Positions 45,371-58,262 are shown, counted from the stretch's first letter. The stretch: DNA of 64,000 nucleotides from Delphinus delphis (GCF_949987515.2 NC_082694.2:68198080-68262079), one strand, 5' to 3'. Program-made: numbers and translations. Notes: generated by a model from the letters alone, not told the origin.

Positions 45371-47994
45371 AAGCGTTGCTTATTACAGATCTGGAATTTC
45401 TTATCTGGAACCTTTGGTCACTTGTGTTTCAGAGTTCATATGTTTTTGCATTTTTAGGAAGGTAATATAATGCATAGTCCAATACCTCACATAATCCAGT
45501 GAGGGCTGGGCAGTACCCCATCATCAAACACAGTAATATTTCCTCATGAACACCCATGAATAGTCCCCCTAAGGGGGAAAATTATAGGTAGCCTCACGTT
45601 TGATCAGGCCAGGTTTTGCTGCCATATAAGTTATGAAAAAAACTTTGGGTTTTCAGAGCTTTGGGGAGTTTGGAATTTCAAACAAGGGATTGGGGAAGGT
45701 GCATTGTTATTATACTGGTCTGTTTAGGAGGAAACGCTGAAATGCTTTCCACTGATTTGGGGTGGCTCCAGGGCCATGGACGGGGAAGGCAAGGTGAGCC
45801 CGCTGTCGAGCAGGGTGGCGGGCCACCCCCTCCTGCCCAACTGGGCTGCCCACCGTGGCCTGCCCACCGTGGCCTGCCCTGGACTGGGCCCAGTCATGCA
45901 GGGCCTCCACCAGAAACTGGGCGCCTTTGTGTGAATTTGAATAAAGCACCCCTCCGGGCAGGCTCAGCACTCATGGGGGTGAGACTCAGTCAGCAGACGG
46001 CGAGCTTGTATGCAGAGAACTCATCCCTCCCTCTGGGCAGGCCAGCACCACGTCAGCAAACCACACAGACCAACAGGGTGGCCCTGTACCGACGGGCGCT
46101 GGAGGGGCTGGTATCCCCCTCACCTCATGTGGACGCAGTGTGACGGCTCACCTTTGTCTGAGAGTCACGAATTACAGAAGCTTCCCATGGCGTAGAGCAG
46201 TGGAAGGAGCCCCTTCGGGTCAGGACATCCATCTGGGGGCGCCTGAGGCTGATTTCTGACCCACCTCCCTCCCCTGCCCTCTGCTCTGGCCACTTGGGCC
46301 CAGGAGCGCGGGCTCAGGGCTATGTGGGGAGAAGGGAACAAGCTCCTTTCATCTTAGAATCCAAGTGGAAACTAGGGCTGACGTCCCCATGGGGGTCATC
46401 TCAACTGACGTGTGTCCCGACGGTGGACTACACTGTCCTGGATGTCTGCCCAGAGCTGAAGCACTTACAGATCACTGTCACACACTCCGATTTATTAGCC
46501 ACAAGGGTCTCATTACCCCTGTCGTATATTTCAATAAAACCAGGTTCAGAGGTGAAGTGACTGGCCCAAGGTCACACAGCAGCAGTTGGCGGAACCTAGG
46601 CTTCCCGCCTCCCCTTCTAGCGCTCTCTTTCCCACAACTCATGGCCTCTGGGGCCACCACCTCACAGCTCGTCTGGCAGTGGCCTCACAGGGACACCTTC
46701 CCTGCTGCCTGGGCGGATGCTGAGGACAGATACCCAGTCAAAGGCAGGTACCGGAGAAGGAGCTGGGCAGCAGCCGGGTGGGACCTGGCCCCCGGGTTCT
46801 AGTCATGCTGGCCGCGAGGCGTCCAGTGACTGCTCCACCTTGGGCTTGAGGAATTACGCCTTACTGGGTGCCCAAGGGTTAAACGCAAAACCTCAGCTCA
46901 CAATAAAATACAAAGAGCAAACGAAACAACAGCCGGGGTGGATAAAGGAGATTAATGCTTATAAAAGTGCTTTGAGCCTCTGGAAGAAAGGAGACACCAA
47001 ACACAAAGCTCCCTTCCCCAGCCTTGGGTCACTGTCGGGCAGCTCTGAGCCTCCCAATGGAGAGGGAAGGCGTGGGAGACGGGTGGGAGTCCACAGCTCA
47101 GGGCATCCTGTGAGGAAGGGGGACAGACACCCGCACCCAGATTCAAGGGGACAGTCTTGCTGAGATCACGCAGCCCACAAGGCAGAGGGAGGTCAGCTCT
47201 GGCCCACGCGTGGGAGGCCTCACGAGCCTCGGGGCCCCGGGAACAGGATTGACGTTCAGCACAGGTGGGGAGGCTGCCAGGCCCCTAGGGGCTCGAAGCC
47301 GGGCCAGGGGCCCTGAGGACTGAGCGCTGGTCTACTGCAGCTGGACAGGTATGGCAGCCCCCCATGCGGGGTAAGGGCAGCTCCAGTGGGGCTCTGCAGG
47401 GGCCAGGGATCGGGGTGGGAAGAGGCAGGAGCCCAAAGCAGATACCTGTGGCCCTGACAGTAATCGGCACAATGAGAACAAACAGTACCTGGAAACAGAC
47501 GCAGAATCGTGGCTCCCAGACGGGGCAGGAGAAAAGAGGCAACCAGCCCAGGCCCAGGCCAGCGCTCCACGCGCCACTGCCCCCTCCTGCCCTCCCTCGA
47601 GCCAAGGGGCTCTCCAACAGGGAGTTGCAGCCACCACCTCGCCGGCCAGGGATCCTTTCCAGAATGGGCCAGGTGACGCTAATCTGGGCTGTGGGCGGTC
47701 TCTACAGGGCCTGAGGGCAAATTGGAAAAAGGTGCCCCTACTGGGCTGCTGCAGCCCCAGGCTCAGCTCCAGGGTTTGCTGAGTAGCTGGGAGGCGGGGG
47801 CTGCACTTTCACCTCCTCCCCGCCTCCCTGTACAAGGTGGGCCTGAGCTGGAAGGCTCCCTGCAAATCAGGACCCGCCTGCCTTCCACGGGGCCTCTGAG
47901 GTCTTCCTTCCCACCTTATCCCTGCACCGGCCCCGTGATGCTGGGAACCAGCCTGCTTGGTCCCTGCCTCAGCTGAGTCAAAGAGGCAGGTGAA
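45371..47994. other. Intergenic; small tandem and one MIR piece
   Basis: A 14-bp unit CTGCCCACCGTGGC is tandemly repeated at about 45846-45879. An inverted MIR fragment ('tcagaggtgaagtgactggc') lies near 46540-46610. Otherwise nothing is recognised. Confidence 0.45.
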
Positions 47995-48115
47995 AAAGCA
48001 CTGAACTGGGAGTCAGATTGGGTTTTAGCCTCATGCTGGGTCCCTGCCCCTCTCTGGGCCTCAGTTTGCCCATCTGCGTTAGTGTTGGCCCAGATGGTCT
48101 TGATGGTCTTCAGAA
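47995..48115 (+). repeat. MIR fragment
   Basis: 'gaactgggagtcagattggg' and 'tctgggcctcagtttgccca' followed by 'tctgcgttagtg'. Confidence 0.65.
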
Positions 48116-48414
48116 GCCTGGACATTGGTGATACATTGACAAGTGCCTGAGTAAAGGTCGCCCATTGCCTGGGCAAGGCCCCCGTGCCCCCCGCTTTTCC
48201 CACAGAGTGGCAGGAGTAGAGGCAGAGATGGGGGTTGATGGTGCGGGCAGCATGGGAGGGGCTGGATTCCGGGTCTTTCCCCACTGCCTGGGTCTCCTGT
48301 GTCCCAGGGAGATGCCTCAGAGAGGGCTCGTGCTGGGGGGACAGCGTGGCTTTTCCTAGAGTGGATGACACCCTGGCTCGTGCGGGTGTGGTCACATGCC
48401 TCCCTGCAGCCTGG

Positions 48415-48610
48415 GAGAGGGAGCCCGGAGACCTGCGTTCTCCTCCTAGCGATGCCTATTATGAGCCGTGCGGTCACGCTCTGGGGACTCCACTTTCTTG
48501 TCTGTAAAACGGGGATAAAAACTTTTACCTCTTAGGGTCGTTGTGAGGGTGAGAGATGATGTGGCGAAGGGTCTGACCCCGGGGCCGGCACGGGGTAGAC
48601 AGATGGGAAT
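48415..48610 (+). repeat. MIR SINE relic
   Basis: 'ggagacctgcgttctcctcc', 'tctgtaaaacggggataaaa' and 'gggtcgttgtgagggtgaga' in order. Confidence 0.75.
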
Positions 48611-48639
48611 TGTCATCCATCCCACCTTTGGCCCAGCCG

Positions 48640-48945
48640 ACTCCCCTGCAGCTCCCTCCTTCTGGGATGTTCTTTCCCAGCTCCCATCCATCAGAGCCCA
48701 TGGGACAGACAAGTGCCACCTCTCCCAAGTTACATTTCATGATCCTCTAGCTGGAATCTATCTCAAGAGCCCTTTTTCGCCTCCACCATAGACTCTTCCT
48801 CTTCCCCCTATGTCCTCGGAATGTAGTTGCTTCTCTGTGGGAGGCCTTGGGGGCAGGCCAGATCTGATGTCTCTTGGAGCTGATCTCTCAGTGCCCAGCA
48901 GAGCCTGGCACACAGCAGGTGTCCTAGCAGAGTGTGTGCAGTGCC
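48640..48945 (+). repeat. L2-like relic
   Basis: 'gatgttctttcccagctccc' and 'agtgccacctctcccaagtt' lead to 'gtgcccagcagagcctggca' and 'cacagcaggtgtcctagcag', the usual order of an L2 3' end. Confidence 0.55.
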
Positions 48946-49139
48946 CCAACACTGAGGCTGCCGGCCGGGGCCTTCACAGGGGAAGCTCAGGGAAACCTCT
49001 GCGATGTGCTGGCCTGTGAATGGTGCCAGGCAGGTGCTGAGGGCTTAGGCCGTCCCCTCCGCAGCCGCTGCCCCCAAAGCCTCCTAGCCTGGCCAGGTGT
49101 GGCTGGGGTAGAGCTGGGGGTGGGCTGAGGGCTCCTTCA

Positions 49140-49320
49140 TAACAGTAATGGTACCAGCAGCTCCCATCCACTGTCTGCTTGTTACATCCCAGGTGTGTTA
49201 TGTCCATTATCTTTGCCCAATCAGCACATGGTTGTTAGGTAGGTGCTCTTATCATCCCACTTGATCGACAAAGAAGCTGAGGTTCAGAGATGTGTAGGTC
49301 AGGCCAGTGAGTGGCTCAGT
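49140..49320 (-). repeat. MIR SINE relic
   Basis: 'catcccaggtgtgttatgtc' and 'gacaaagaagctgaggttca' followed by 'gccagtgagtggctcagtga' in reverse-complement order. Confidence 0.7.
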
Positions 49321-50319
49321 GAGGACTTTTGTCTCTTTGGTTCCAGACTGTTTGCTGCCTTCCCTCCAGCCTGGGGGTTCTGGGCTGTGTTCAGGTCAAG
49401 CCCCGGGCCTGCCATAGGCCCTGGCTGGCGAGAGGCTGGTAGAGGAGGGCATTCCCACTATTCTCTGAGGCTCCGAGGCCTTCCCTTTGGTCTCAGAGCT
49501 CCTCCTGCGTTGATGCCCACAGGTCTGTACATGCCAGGTTTCAGGGACTCCCTGGGGCCTCCGTCTGGGCCTTCCCCCAGGCAGGCTCCCCCACCTCCAC
49601 CTCACCCCCACCCATCCCCGCCACCGGCTGCTTCCACGCCCAGGCCCTGAAGGCAGAGGACTCAGGCTCCCGCTGCCCCTGCCGGGTCCTCCAGCAGTGC
49701 GGCCTGGCCGCCAGCAGGTTGCCTAGCTCACGCTCTGTGCCCGCTGGTCTCAAAGCCCAGGCGCTGTCCTCGCGTGCCGTCTCATTCCCATCTCTTCCTG
49801 TTCGTCCCTTCCCAGGATCTCCCCTGCTCCAGGGCCCCCACCCCGGCCTCACCTCAAGGTGAGATTCCTTCTGCAGCTGCTGGCCCTGGGCTCCTCTGCC
49901 CCTTGCTGGCTGACTTCCAGTCACCACACAGATGAACCTGCCTTAAGTATCACTTTGATTCTGTCCCTCCCCTGCTCACAAGCCTTCAGGGCTCTCTGTG
50001 TCCACCTGCAGCAGCTGGACACCTCAGCCTTCGTGGGAAGGCCTTCAGAAGCCAAGCGTTTTAGTGACTGACTGCCTCTGTTCTCCTCACCGCCCCGCTC
50101 AGCTCAGCCTGGAGACACAACACCCTCCTCGGGGTCTCACCCAAGGCACCCACCTCAGTGCTTCCTCCACTACCCTACCAGAATATTCCAGCACCTTCCC
50201 CCATCCCCCCTGCTCTGGAGTCTCTGAGGCATGAGCTGGTCCACCACCACACGCATTCCCCTACTGCTTGCTAATTGAATCGCCCCAGATTAGTGTTGCC
50301 CTCGTGCCTTACCTACAGT
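49321..50319. other. Intergenic with possible L2 remnant at 49870-50080
   Basis: 'tttgattctgtccctcccct' followed by 'gctcacaagccttcagggct' is L2-like. The remaining sequence is unassigned. Confidence 0.4.
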
Positions 50320-50580
50320 AGATTTAAGTAATTATTTATGGAATATATTTATAATAGGGAAAATCAAGTAATAATTTAAATGGCCCCAAATAAAGGGCGT
50401 GGTGTAGGAACTATGGAGAAATATGAGGTAGATCTTTCAAAGATGGTCGTGCTGACTGTAGCGAGATGGCAAACCCTTATGAAATCATGTTAAGTAGAAA
50501 GAAAAACAGGATACAAAATTGTTTTGTATTGTTTCTAAACACGTTAAAAAAGAATAGAAAGAAAGACTGGAGGAAATGCT
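50320..50580 (+). repeat. L1M 3' fragment
   Basis: 'ggaactatggagaaatatga', 'ggtagatctttcaaagatgg' and 'catgttaagtagaaagaaaa' match a common, diverged L1M 3' segment. It is AT-rich against GC-rich surroundings. Confidence 0.6.
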
Positions 50581-51214
50581 TTTATTCCTCAGGCCTCAGC
50601 TGGGCTATCATTTCCCTCCCTGGAATAGGCACAAAGAATTTGCTGCACACTGTTTAACACCCCCCCACCAAACACGGTCATGTTAGGAGGATGGGTCACG
50701 AGTGGCTTCTGTCCTCTGCTCCTTTCATATTGAGAAAAAGACTAGGTTACTGACAGTGTTGATGGGAATGACGTGGAGGGTTGGCTGGGAGCTTGTTGCT
50801 GGCTGTGACACCTGCCCAGGTGCCCACCTTCCAGGTCACACCCACCTCGGGCTGATCCAGGACCCAATAAGCTGAGCTTTCAGGCAGGACTCCTTGTGGT
50901 CCCTCCTCAGCACCCTAGGGGACCCTGTTCCCCCACATCGGGTTCTCTAGAGCTGAGTGGGGGGAAAGGCGGCCCGCTGCCGGCACACCTGCCCCCATTC
51001 TCCCATCCACCCTCCGCCGGGCCAGCAGGGGAGGGCAGGCAGGATGGGCGTTGCACACATGTCCTCTGCAGTTGGTGGTACCTTCACCGCGTCCTCAGGC
51101 ACCTCTACCAGGCCCCAGCCGGGCAGCGTGAGGGCCTCTATCTTAAGTGGTGGCAGAGGCAAACTGCTTACGTAGCTGCTGCATCTCGTGGTTCCCAAAG
51201 GTTCCCCAGGCCCG
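50581..51214. other. Intergenic, no assignable feature
   Basis: No coding, RNA or repeat signal that I can support. Confidence 0.35.
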
Positions 51215-51310
51215 GTCAGCCTTATTTTCATAATCAGCCTGTGAAAAGGGCTCATTATTTTATAGATGAGGGACCTGAGGCTCAGAGAGCAGCCAGCCAG
51301 GACTCAGCCC
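51215..51310 (-). repeat. MIR fragment
   Basis: 'attttatagatgagggacct' then 'gaggctcagagagcagccag'. Confidence 0.6.
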
Positions 51311-51489
51311 AGGCTTCTTGCTTCGCTGCTCTTTGCCTGCCACCTCTGGATGTTCTGGGTTCCAGGACTGACTTTCTGGGTGGGTTCCTTGGGGACCCGA
51401 GGCAAGCCCATACTGGGGCCTGGGAATGGGGCAGGTTCCAGGACAGGAAGGTGGAGGGCAGTGCCCTGCCCCTTCCACTTTCCTACTTT

Positions 51490-51770
51490 AGGTCTTGGCT
51501 CAAATGTCACCTCCTCAGTGAGGCCTTCCCTGAACACCCTGGTTAAAAGCGCACTCCCACTGTCCCTGCTTTATTTTTCTTCTCCTCTCTTATCTTCTAC
51601 CATGTGCACAATTTCCCACTTATCTTGTTCATGCTCCCTCACCCCTGATGGGGCTGGAAGCTCCACGAGGGCAAGGATTGTTATGCTCTATTCACTGCTG
51701 TTATCTCCAGTGTCTAGAACAGTGCTGGGCACCAAGTAGATGCTCAAGAAATAATTGAATGCATCCGAAC
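51490..51770 (+). repeat. L2 3'-end relic, well preserved
   Basis: 'caaatgtcacctcctcagtg', 'ggaagctccacgagggcaag', 'cagtgctgggcaccaagtag' and the terminal 'aaataattgaatgcat' give the full L2 3' layout. Confidence 0.85.
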
Positions 51771-51884
51771 TAGGCATCATGTGCTCCCCAGACCAGTTGC
51801 GGAACTTGCCAGGAAGTTGAAACATCATGGTGAGGTAAAGGGATAAAATATTGGTGCGGCCAAGAGGCTGAATCTGTGCTTAGC

Positions 51885-52200
51885 TGACCCCTCTTCCAGG
51901 AAGCCCTCCCTGGTTTGCATGGCCTGGACGTAAGGATTGTGAATCTGCTGCTCTCACCACAAAGCTTATCACTGCCTCCATAGCTTATCAGCAGCAGGGG
52001 AGGGGGTACTTGCCTTATCTCCCTGGCTCTTTGTGGGCAGGGCTGGTCTTATCATCAGTACAGCCTCAGTGCCAGCATCAGTGGGGATGCTGACAGATGT
52101 CTGTCTAATGTATCAATGGGATTCAATTCTTACTTCTGCCCGGAAGCAACTCCCGTCTCTGGGCATATAGAAAGTGCTCAGTAAACAAGTGTGGAGCAGA
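51885..52200 (+). repeat. L2-like relic
   Basis: 'ttccaggaagccctccctgg', 'atcactgcctccatagctta' and the end 'tatagaaagtgctcagtaaa' suggest a second, more diverged L2. Confidence 0.55.
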
Positions 52201-53194
52201 TGGAGGGCTGCCTGGCTGGGCACCGATTTCTGTTCTAATTTACATTTGTTTATCCTAACCTGTCAGGCTGGGCTCAACTGTCTCCTCCTTGAACTCAGCC
52301 CATCTTTGGGCTCCAGGATGGCCCTGGCACCTCTTCCTACAGCCTCTGCAGGCCTGCCCACCCTTCCTTGGGTGTGGGACTCTCCTCAAGGTTTCTGGAT
52401 GACGCTTCCCTCTCCAGACCTGGAAACCTGCTTCTCACTCTCCGGGTGCCCTGTCGAGACCAGGGAGGCTCACATGTGAACGAGTGGGGGACGGGGTGCT
52501 GGAGAGGGAGCTGTGATGGTTACACTGGGAGCTCCTCCTGTTTCTCCAGTTAGCCTGTGGGCCTGGCCCAGGCAGACCAGGCTTTCTAACAGGGGTTCCA
52601 AAAGGCAGGAAAGGGGTTAGTCATCGACAGTCAAGATTTTAAGGAAGGCTAATGTTTATTGCATGCTTACCAGCAAGAAGGAACCCCAGCTAGTAAAGGG
52701 TTCTAGTTTTGACTGGAAACATGCCCACTCAGTGAGGTAACTTCCAGTCTGCGGCGCTCGCCGGAATGTAAGCAAGTATGTATGTAAGTCCTTGGTTTCA
52801 AAGGGGAAATAAATGATTACTTAAGAAATGCAGTTTAATAAGCAAAACGTTTGAAACAAGGGGGTCTTAGGAGCTTGATGGAAGCGACGAGTTGGGGACC
52901 TCAGGTCAAGCTGCCCACTCAGCACAGGCTCACTGAGGACCCCGGGAGGGGGGAGGGGCCGTGGGCCTGCTGGGGCTGGTGGAGGAGGGACAGCTGGCAG
53001 CAGGGGTGTCGCAGATGCTCTAGGAGGGAGTAGCATCTACGGGACTGGAAGCCAGGGGCAGAAAAGGGTTCTTTTTCTTTTTTGGTCAGGTGAAGCTTAA
53101 GGGTAGGGATATGAAAGGAAAGGAAGCAGTAAAAAGAAGGCAAGGGGCAGCCTGCATCAGACCTAAAAGGCACTAGCATCAAAGACACCTCACG
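52201..53194. other. Intergenic, no assignable feature
   Basis: No coding, RNA or repeat signal that I can support. Confidence 0.35.
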
Positions 53195-53406
53195 GGGCTT
53201 CCCTGGTGGCGCAGTGGTTGGGAGCCCGCCTGCCGATGCAGGGGACACGGGTTCGTGACCCGGTCCGGGAAGATCCCACATGCCGCGGAGCGGCTGGGCC
53301 CGTGAGCCATGGCCGCTGAGCCTGCGCTTCCGGAGCCTGTGCTCCGCAACGGGAGAGGCCACGGCAGTGAGAGGCCCGCGTACCGCAAAAAACAAACAAA
53401 CAAAAA
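53195..53406 (+). mobile_element. CHR-2-like SINE, copy E
   Basis: GGGCTTCCCTGGTGGCGCAG at the head, and 'gaggcccgcgtaccgc' followed by a CAAA-type tail. No convincing target duplication was found. Confidence 0.93.
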
Positions 53407-53416
53407 GCCAGCCTTG

Positions 53417-53620
53417 CCTGAGCACTTACTCTGCCAGCGCTGGTCTAAGCACCTCACACGTCCGGATTCACTGAGTCCTCTGCCAGGCCCAGGACGCAGG
53501 TAGTTGCCCAGTTGCTTGCAGGGTAGGAAACTGAGGTCAAGCGGCTTGCTCAACTTCACGCCTCCAGTAAGTGGTGGAGGCGGGACTTGACCCAGGCCAG
53601 CTGGCTCCAGAGCCCGCGGG
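53417..53620 (-). repeat. MIR SINE relic
   Basis: 'tgagcacttactctgccagc' and 'gtaggaaactgaggtcaagc' followed by 'gtggtggaggcgggacttga'. It directly follows a lineage-specific SINE. Confidence 0.8.
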
Positions 53621-55599
53621 GCCTCAGCTCCTGACAAGCCAACTAGCCCAGGGCTCGGTTTCATCCATGCGAGGCTCCGGCCTGGAGAGAGTTCTGGAAG
53701 GGGTTGCTCCCCGGTGGCTGCCGGCCGCTGATCAGCCAGCAGCTGGAGTGGGCGAGCGTGCGGGCCACCAGTCCTGGGAGGCTGGGGTGACAGCAGGCAA
53801 GGCAAGAGGGTGCCCCAGAGGGCAGCCTGGGTCTCAGTGAGGGCGGAAAGCGGGGAGAGGGCTGGACTGGGCGACCCGCCGGCCAATGCAGGCTGAGAGC
53901 TGTGGTGCGGAGTCGCGGTGAGGCGTCCTCCCCCAACCTGTGCCTGCGCTGAGTCCCGGGAGCGGGCACCGAGGCAGGCTAAGCAGCATCAGGTCATTAT
54001 AAAGCCCCCCCGTGTGCGTGTGTGGGTGCTTCGAGGTGGAATGCGCCTCCCCTCAGGGCAAGCTGGCCGTGTCAGTGACCCCTGCCCCAGATCTCGTGTC
54101 CCCAGGCATGACACCAGCCTCTATTCAGCTGGGCTATAACATGAACCCAAGGTAAACCCCCCTGCACGAACCTACTCCAACTTACGCACCCGAATGACTC
54201 GAAATCCCTTCAAAATTTCCCCTGGGGAGGTGGACGACATTGCCTTCCTCAAAGGATTCTGTACTTCTCAGGAACTGCCATCAGAGCCCTGAGGCCTCCC
54301 TTTGGCTCTCTCTCTGCAGCGGTGGCCTGTCCTAGTTCTCTGAAGGGTCAGAGGACCAAGAAGGGAATGGATGCAAAGGACCCGGAACAGGGCCTGGACT
54401 ATCACTCAGGTGCTCAAGAGGGCGGCCGTCACTATTAACACCCACCCACCACCTAATTTCTAGGGGCGCCTGGTACCCTCCTAGCTTCTACTCTTTCGGC
54501 ACCTACCCACACAGCCACAGGTCTCCGGGAGCTGGGAGTCCCATTCTGTGGCAGAAATGTGATCATGGAGTCGAAAGGGATGAATTTTTATGAGTGGCTC
54601 CTAAACCAGCTCAAAGGGCAGATTCCAAAGAGGACCTGGAATGAGGAGGCTTCTGTAGAGCGACTCTGCTCTCTGGGGGCTTCAAAGACGGGGACGGTGG
54701 GCCCTGCTTTGGAGGAGCAAGCGTCTGTCCCACGCTATCTGGCTCATTCCAAGATGGTACCAAGGCAGCTGGCCCAGAGCAGGGAGGGCCATGCTGGTCA
54801 TTCCTGGGTTGCTTGTGGGGCTACTTTTCCTGCCATCATTAGTCATAATTTATCATGACCCCAAGCATGACCTTGCAGGCTTGTTAAGTGTGGCTCTGTG
54901 AAGGGGATCAGAAAATGAAGGAGCCAACGTGGGAACCCTGGAGAAAGAAAACATGAGTTACGTTAGGAAATAACCTTTGGAGTTACTGCATATTTAACCT
55001 GGAGTCAGTCGTGGATCCTGCTGTCTTTGGTAATACCTTCCTTTGGTAATTTTCCCTAATGATCAGAACAACTACTTTCGTCTTGTTTTTCCCAGATGTT
55101 AGGCCATTATTTCAACCAAGCGTGTGAGGGACTTTAACCTGAGAATATGGCACTAGCTTTGAAGTCAGATTTTTTTTAAAACCGTGGGCTGGCCCTGGCT
55201 CGACCATCTGAAAATCAACTGGTATTTATGTATATTTAGACAGCCACATAGCTAGACCTATCCGCATCTACAAAGACTGCTTCAAAGTATCTTAGCTGGG
55301 GACACAGACACACAGAACTGCTGTGTGAAGCCTGGCCTTGGAACCGGCATCCGACCTTGGCCAGTCCCAACCACCCCAAGCCTCTCTCCTCCTGGGGAAA
55401 ATAGCAAAAACGAGTATATGAATGTCTTATACAGGGCTCTGTATATAGTAGATGCTCAATAAATATCTCTTTATTTGGAGAAACTGGGAAAAGGAAGTAG
55501 AAAGAAACAGAGAGACCTGAGTTCACTTCCTTTGTGTAATAAGGAAGGGGATGGAAAGGGAGAGATAGAGGGAAAGTAGATATGATGGATGAATAAGGA
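53621..55599. other. Intergenic, no assignable gene
   Basis: GC-rich to about 54.2 kb, then mixed. A frame of about 99 codons from 54559 (MIMESKGMNFYEW...) has no recognisable family. A short MIR- or L2-like tail ('agtagatgctcaataaatat') is at 55448-55470. Confidence 0.35.
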
Positions 55600-55740
55600 A
55601 ATATACCCATTCCCTGTCCGTGGGTAAGTTATTTAACTTCTTTGAGGCTTAGTTTCTTTATCTATAAGATGGGGATAATAACGCCTACCTCACTTAGCTG
55701 TTAGGAGGATTAGAAAAGTAGCTAGTATGGAATGTCACTC
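55600..55740 (+). repeat. MIR SINE relic, 3' part
   Basis: 'taagttatttaacttctttg' and 'ctataagatggggataataa' followed by 'cgcctacctcacttagctgt'. Confidence 0.75.
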
Positions 55741-55859
55741 ATAGCTCACTAAGGGCGGGGATCACCGTTACCACCACTCAGTACCCTGCGTCTATCACAT
55801 GTCTGGTCTACTCTCCTGACTTTTACTCTCCTAGCAGTGCCGTGAGCACCAAAGATGCA

Positions 55860-56060
55860 TAAACATAAAGGTGATGTTTCTTCTCTTGTTTTCATTTTAA
55901 AAAGCACCAATGAATTAATCACGATGCCATTAACAGAACTCGATGTCACGTTACCATTAGATACTGTTAACATTCGCGTTAAGAACCGTGGCACAGGCCG
56001 GTCCCCACGAACTGGGGCAGGTTCTGGGCTTGCTCTATTTATAGGCCCAAGCAAGAGGCA
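55860..56060. promoter_or_regulatory. Candidate distal regulatory element with MEF2 site
   Basis: AT-rich, repeat-free-looking block with 'aatgaattaatcacgatgcc', several retained CpGs and a perfect MEF2 consensus CTATTTATAG (56035-56044). Regulatory function is inferred from composition and motifs only. Confidence 0.35.
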
Positions 56061-56469
56061 AACCGAATGTGGTCATTTCTCTGGCTAGGCTGTGACTCCA
56101 AAACAAGGGTCTGTAGCTGTCAGGAACTGAAACTGAGTCAGAAGCAAAAGTGGCTTGTGCGGCTCTAGATTTTCCTGCCTATGGGGAGGCGGGAGGCCAG
56201 ACAAAGAAGTAGGTCACTGTGAGAGGCTGAGGACCTGCCGAGAGTTCAAGCAAGACGAGCGTGGGGCAGAGGTGGAGGGAACTCTCATGGATACACCTAA
56301 CCCCTCGTTCGTTAAAATCAAGATGACATCATTTTGTTTTCCTAGTCACACAGACAGGGTCACTCTTCCAAAGGGGGCATATTCATTGGCAGGACTTTTT
56401 AACAGGGGCATTCTGCCTTTTTAGGAAGAGGCCAAAGTCAACATCAGAAAATCCTTTTTCTGGTCTGCA

Positions 56470-56640
56470 ATAGTAACAGCCACTGTTTAGCAAACGTTTC
56501 TATGCGCCAAGCTCTGTGCTTTATATACTTTTCTTATTTAATTCTCACAACCCTGGGAGGCAGATGGTATTTATTCCCATTTTACAGATGAGGAAAACAA
56601 AACTCAGTAAAGAGATTAAGTAAAGATCCACACTGGAGCC
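56470..56640 (-). repeat. MIR SINE relic
   Basis: 'tgcgccaagctctgtgcttt', 'ttctcacaaccctgggaggc' and 'ccattttacagatgaggaaa' in reverse-complement order. Confidence 0.85.
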
Positions 56641-56935
56641 CGCTCACCCCAACAGAGGCTCCCACCACTCGACGCTCCCTACTCTTCCCAAGCCTGCGTC
56701 CAGTGACCTCATGTTGGGAGCTTGGAATTGGTCATGGTGGAAGCATTTACACCATGGAAATCGGCAAATAATACAAACCAGCCCCCTCCTTTTATTTCTC
56801 TTCTTTTTTAAACTGCTGAAGAACTGCTCATTAAATATTTACCAGCCACTAAGTGGGCAGAACCAGGATTCAAACACAAGTCTCTCTCCTCCTCAAGCCC
56901 ACCCTCTTTCCAGTTCATCCCCAGGAGAAAACGAG

Positions 56936-56955
56936 CTCTCTCTCTCTCTCTCTCT
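56936..56955. repeat. (CT)10 microsatellite
   Basis: A perfect CT run of 20 bp. Confidence 0.95.
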
Positions 56956-57629
56956 AACAAAGCACCATCACCCTATTGTCAGTGGGTCCTCAGGAAACCG
57001 AGAGGCTGGGAGAAGGCTGAACACTGGCTGCCCCGGTCTCTTATGCCTCCTCCCCGGCCCCCCAGGAGATGCAGCCATTAGTAGTAAACACTCAGAACAT
57101 CTGAGTCCTTTTCCTTGTCTGTGCTGAGCTAAAGATTCAACTGAAATTACAAGGGCCGAGTACGCTGGAGACAGGATTTACAAGGTAATAATAATGTGCT
57201 GTCGTATATGGCACTTTTGATCTTCAAAGCATTTTATAGCCATTCACTAATTAGTCCTGGGCTGCACTCTGTGCGCGGGTGCAATGCTCAGCGATGGGCT
57301 GAACTAGCAAGAAGTGTTTAAAAAATACACAGGCGACTGTCGCCCATTTACAAGTGCCGCTTGCTTCCGCTGCTGTTGTGGGTAGAGATAAAAATCTCAA
57401 AGACACTGGTTCTGAGTACCTGGCATTTGAAATATGAAGTGGCTATTGTCACCTTCTGTTCTTTGGCTCCACATAAGAAAATGAGCCCAAATCTTCCCCC
57501 TGTGCGAAGGGGGCTGAAAGTCTTTTTAAAAATCATATAATCTCCATGCTCACAAACCTACACATAGTACATCATCCTTCGCTGGGGAAGAAAGAAGTCT
57601 CCGTTTGTTTACTAGAGTCATGGATGAAC
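56956..57629. other. Intergenic; possible MIR-like tail at 57180-57260
   Basis: 'gatcttcaaagcattttata' resembles a MIR-type tail. Otherwise unassigned. Confidence 0.35.
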
Positions 57630-57830
57630 GTGAGAAGCGGTACTGGATCTGGAGCTGGGAGCCCGGCCTGAGTCCTGACTCTGGCACTGACTGGCTGGTG
57701 ACCATGGGTAACTCACTTAACCTCTCTGATCTTGCTTCCTCATCTGTGGAACAGGGGTGACCTTCCTCACTTGCTTACCTCACAGGTCTGCTGCAGAGAA
57801 GTGCTGAGATAAAGTGCAGGACAGCACTTC
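57630..57830 (+). repeat. MIR SINE relic
   Basis: 'actctggcactgactggctg', 'acttaacctctctgatcttg' and 'cctcatctgtggaacagggg' in order. Confidence 0.8.
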
Positions 57831-58117
57831 TGGTTAGACTGGGCCTGCTTCCCAGACGTGCGGGCTACCGTTGACAATCTGGCCAGCCTGAGCCATCTGG
57901 ACCCCAAGAGACTGGCAGGGGCAGGAGGGCCACTCCCAGGTCACACTGCCCAATACTGGCCGCTGTCACTGAGGACTGACGATTTGAAATGCCAGGCGTC
58001 CAGGCCACGTGACCTCACCCCACGCCACAGCTGCCAACCACCCCCGGCTAGAACTGGAGCTGGAAACCCTTACTGGGGTAGGCAGCTGGCCAGGGTCAGA
58101 AGAGACTCCAGCATGGT

Positions 58118-58262
58118 TGTGACCACGTGCTCAACAGAATCACCTGGGGAGTTTTATCAAAATCCGGACGCCCAAGCCCCAGCTAATGAGATATGATTCA
58201 GCGGGCCGGCAGCGGGACCCTGAGAAGCAGCTTTTTAGAAAGCTCGCTGGGTGGTTCTGACT
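58118..58262. mobile_element. MER5-like hAT-Charlie fragment
   Basis: 'caacagaatcacctggggag' and 'gacgcccaagccccagctaa' match the MER5 interior. The right terminus is degraded. Confidence 0.65.
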
